From contig NZ_CP063397.1 of assembly GCF_021729845.1 (NCBI RefSeq), positions 3,486,001-3,550,000 of the forward strand: a stretch of DNA of 64,000 nucleotides, written 5' to 3'. This stretch comes from Rhizobium sp. SL42 (lineage in GTDB: Bacteria > Pseudomonadota > Alphaproteobacteria > Rhizobiales > Rhizobiaceae). Within the stretch, counting starts at the first letter, position 1. Each line of letters starts with the position of its first letter. The notes below the pieces were generated by a model. That model saw nothing but the letters and a program-made list of their open reading frames with translations. It was not told where the DNA came from and did no database searches. This document shows positions 61,585 to 64,000 of this stretch, one piece after another. Made by a program: the position numbers and the translations under genes.

Positions 61585-64000
61585 TCAGCTTCTCATTCGC
61601 GACCCATTTGCGTCAAAAAGCGGCAGGGCCTGCAGGTGCGCAGGGAGAACCTCCCCCAGGATTTCGATTCCCCAGCCTTCGACCTCGTCGGCAATGTCCT
61701 TCGGCACATAACCGATCGCAACCGAGACGCCGCTGGCATGCGCATAGCCGCCGGACGTGACCCAGCCCCGCACCTCGCCGTTGAACGAGATCGGCTCGTC
61801 CCCGATCACATCGGCGTCCTTGGCATCGACGATGAACGTGCGCATGCGCAGCGTACCGCCGGACAGCTTTTCTTCGATCGCCGCCGTCTTGCCGATGAAA
61901 TTTGCCTCCTTTTTCAGGGCAATGAAACGGCCAAGTCCGGCCTCCATCGGCCCGTAGAGCGGGCGATACTCGCGCGACCAGCTGCCGAAGCTCTTCTCCA
62001 GCCGGAGCGCATTCAGCGCCCGCAGGCCGAACAGCGATATGCCGAATTCGGCACCGGCATCCATCAGCAGATCGAAGATATAGCGCTGATATTCCGGCCG
62101 CATCCAGATTTCATAGCCGAGGTCACCGGTATAGCTGACCCGTCCGACGATGGCCGGTGCCATGCCGAGATCCATTTCACGAATGTCCATGAAGGCAAAG
62201 GCTTCGTCCGAGATGTCCAGATGCGTCAGCTTGGCCAGCACGTCGCGTGCCTTCGGCCCCGCGATCGACAGGCCGAGCAGGCCGAGATTGAGCGGATTGA
62301 GCTCGACCGAGCCATCGTCTGGCAGATGTTGCTCGAACCAGCGCATGTGATAGTCCTCGGCAATCCCGGAACCGATCACCAGGAATTCCTCGTCATCGAG
62401 ATTGGCAACGGTGAAATCGCCGATCAGCTTGCCGGCCTCGTTGAGCATCGGCGCCAGCGTCATGCGACCGACCTGCGGGATCCTGGAGGCCAGCATATGG
62501 TCGAGCCATTCGCGCGCGCCGTCCCCACTAACGGTGTACTTGGCAAAGCCCGAGGTCTCCATCAGGCCGACGCTGTCGCGCACCGCCCTCGCCTCGCGCC
62601 CAACCGCCTCGAAATCGGTCGAGCGGCGCCATGAAAACTTGTCCTCGACACCTTCCGGCGCAAACCACAGCGGCGTTTCCAGTCCGTAGGAGGCGCCGAA
62701 CACGGCACCGGCCGCCTTCAGCTTGTCGTAGATCGGCGAGGTCAGCAGCGGGCGCGCGCCCGGCAGTTCCTCGTTCGGATAGCGGATCGAGAAACGGCGG
62801 GAATAGTTCTCGCGCACCTTGGCATTGGTATAGCCGAGTGTCGCATAGTCGCCGTAGCGGCAGACATCCATAGCGAAGACGTCAAAGCCCGGATCGCCCT
62901 CGATGATCCAGTTGGCCAGCGCCAGGCCAACACCGCCGCCTTGGCTGAAGCCCGCCATGACCGCGCAGGCCGACCAGAAATTCGTCATGCCCCGCACGGG
63001 ACCGACGAGTGGATTGCCATCCGGCGAGAAGGTGAAGGGACCGTTGATGATCTTCTTGATCCCGGCACTGTTGAAGGCCGGGAAATGGCGGAAGCCGATC
63101 TCCAGTTCTGATGTGATGCGCTCAAGGTCTTCGGCCAGCAGTTCGTGGCCGAAATCCCACGGCGTCTCGATCGGCGACCATGGGCGGCAATCCTTTTCAT
63201 AGGTGCCCATCAGCATGCCGTTGCGCTCCTGGCGGATATAGATCTCGCCGTCGAAGTCGACGCAGTGCATCAGTTCCTTGCCAGTCGTCTTGTTGAAGTC
63301 GATGACCTCGGGCATGTCCTCGGTGATCAGATACATGTGCTCCATTGCGAGCACCGGCAGCTCCAGCCCGACCATGCGGCCGACTTCGCGCGCCCAGAGA
63401 CCGGCGGCATTGACGACATGCTCTGCCCGGATTTCGCCCTTGTCGGTGATCACCCGCCAGGTGCCGTCTTCCAGCTGCACCAGATCCTCGACCTTGGTGT
63501 GCAGATAGATCTCGGCACCATTCTTCTTCGCCGACTTGGCATAGGCATGCGTGGTGCCATAGGGGTCAAGATGGCCTTCATGCGGATCAAAGACGGCGCC
63601 GACAAACTGCTTGGGATCAAGCAGCGGCATCATTTCATGGGCTTCCTCGGCCGAAATCAATGTCGCCTCGCCACCCGCGTACTTGCCCTTGGCGAGCAGC
63701 GACTTCATCCAGTCGAACCGCTCCTTGGTGGCCGCCAACATCAGGCCCGACGTCATGTGCAGGCCGATGTCCTGGCCGGAATAGTGCTCGATCTCCTTGT
63801 AGAGCTCCACCGTATATTTCTGCAGCTTGGCGACGTTGGGATCGCCGTTGATGGTGTGAATGCCGCCGGCCGCATGCCAGGTCGAACCGGAGGTCAGCTC
63901 CGAGCGCTCCAGAAGCACGACATCGGTCCAGCCGAACTTGGTCAGGTGGTAGAGGACAGAACACCCGACGACACCCCCGCCGATAACGACGACCCGTGCA
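61585..64000 (-). CDS. FAD-dependent dimethylglycine/sarcosine dehydrogenase-like protein, truncated at window edge
   Basis: About 804 residues are visible and the frame is open to the window edge; only the first few residues are missing. An N-terminal DAO-type FAD domain has GGGVVGCSVLYHL (GxGxxG) and GSTWHAAGG, the region where family members bind FAD covalently. From about residue 430 onward lies an FAO/GcvT half that binds tetrahydrofolate (GVEDKFSWRRSTDFEAVGREA, and MEAGLGRFIALKK near the end). Such fused enzymes demethylate dimethylglycine or sarcosine, passing formaldehyde units to folate. Exact substrate is not certain. The start shown on shorter models (GTG 63918) is internal. Confidence 0.87.
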   Translation of the reverse strand, partial: ARVVVIGGGVVGCSVLYHLTKFGWTDVVLLERSELTSGSTWHAAGGIHTINGDPNVAKLQKYTVELYKEIEHYSGQDIGLHMTSGLMLAATKERFDWMKSLLAKGKYAGGEATLISAEEAHEMMPLLDPKQFVGAVFDPHEGHLDPYGTTHAYAKSAKKNGAEIYLHTKVEDLVQLEDGTWRVITDKGEIRAEHVVNAAGLWAREVGRMVGLELPVLAMEHMYLITEDMPEVIDFNKTTGKELMHCVDFDGEIYIRQERNGMLMGTYEKDCRPWSPIETPWDFGHELLAEDLERITSELEIGFRHFPAFNSAGIKKIINGPFTFSPDGNPLVGPVRGMTNFWSACAVMAGFSQGGGVGLALANWIIEGDPGFDVFAMDVCRYGDYATLGYTNAKVRENYSRRFSIRYPNEELPGARPLLTSPIYDKLKAAGAVFGASYGLETPLWFAPEGVEDKFSWRRSTDFEAVGREARAVRDSVGLMETSGFAKYTVSGDGAREWLDHMLASRIPQVGRMTLAPMLNEAGKLIGDFTVANLDDEEFLVIGSGIAEDYHMRWFEQHLPDDGSVELNPLNLGLLGLSIAGPKARDVLAKLTHLDISDEAFAFMDIREMDLGMAPAIVGRVSYTGDLGYEIWMRPEYQRYIFDLLMDAGAEFGISLFGLRALNALRLEKSFGSWSREYRPLYGPMEAGLGRFIALKKEANFIGKTAAIEEKLSGGTLRMRTFIVDAKDADVIGDEPISFNGEVRGWVTSGGYAHASGVSVAIGYVPKDIADEVEGWGIEILGEVLPAHLQALPLFDANGSRMRS

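Overview
The window is chromosomal DNA of an alphaproteobacterium, most likely a Rhizobiaceae member (Rhizobium/Agrobacterium/Ensifer-like). The basis is high-GC codon use, the urtABCDE plus interleaved urease cluster with its 'urease operon accessory protein', an ExoD-family protein, a bathy-type-like bacteriophytochrome with an HWE kinase, and GC-rich intergenic palindromes of the RIME type. No database search was run; family calls come from motifs and recalled family sequences.

Layout. 1-5.4 kb: 3' part of galE, a PAP2 phosphatase, an ABC-F ATPase, a truncated haemoglobin with a DUF423 protein, a VOC protein, and a DUF2325 operon. 5.6-8.4 kb: preT-preA (dihydropyrimidine dehydrogenase) behind a perfect FNR/FixK box. 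8.6-13.1 kb: a GGDEF-EAL protein, an ExoD-like protein and an EamA permease. 13.1-23.1 kb: rutR divergent from pydC-orf-orf-hydA-DUF4760, then a cupin gene and an NMT1/THI5-type ABC importer whose operon is interrupted by a DUF559 nuclease gene and a 38-bp inverted repeat. 23.4-27.9 kb: an RND efflux pair. 28.2 kb: a Crp/Fnr regulator with its own perfect FNR/FixK box.

28.9-45.5 kb, mostly on the minus strand: urtABCDE, an esterase, ureD, ureA, DUF1272, ureB, GFA, LprI-like, GT29-like accessory protein, ureC, a TIGR02117 protein, a peroxiredoxin, a diguanylate cyclase, then ureEFG. 45.8-49.9 kb: a SHOCT protein and bphO-bphP. 49.9-51.2 kb: a TerC-family protein and a DUF5680 protein. 51.3-55.6 kb: a hybrid histidine kinase whose sensor is an NCS1 nucleobase-permease domain plus an eight-cysteine block, translationally coupled to a LuxR response regulator. 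55.8-61.3 kb: livK, a DUF6867 protein and livFGMH. 61.6-64.0 kb: the 3' part of a dimethylglycine/sarcosine-dehydrogenase-like FAD-GcvT enzyme.

Together much of the window deals with getting nitrogen from organic sources: reductive pyrimidine breakdown under RutR, urea uptake and hydrolysis, branched-chain amino acid uptake, and perhaps methylated glycine demethylation. The permease-like sensor kinase is the best candidate for an unusual signalling system. Two intact c-di-GMP enzymes, a red-light photoreceptor and FNR-type sites suggest added control by second messenger, light and oxygen or nitric oxide. No tRNA, rRNA, CRISPR array, transposase or prophage was seen.
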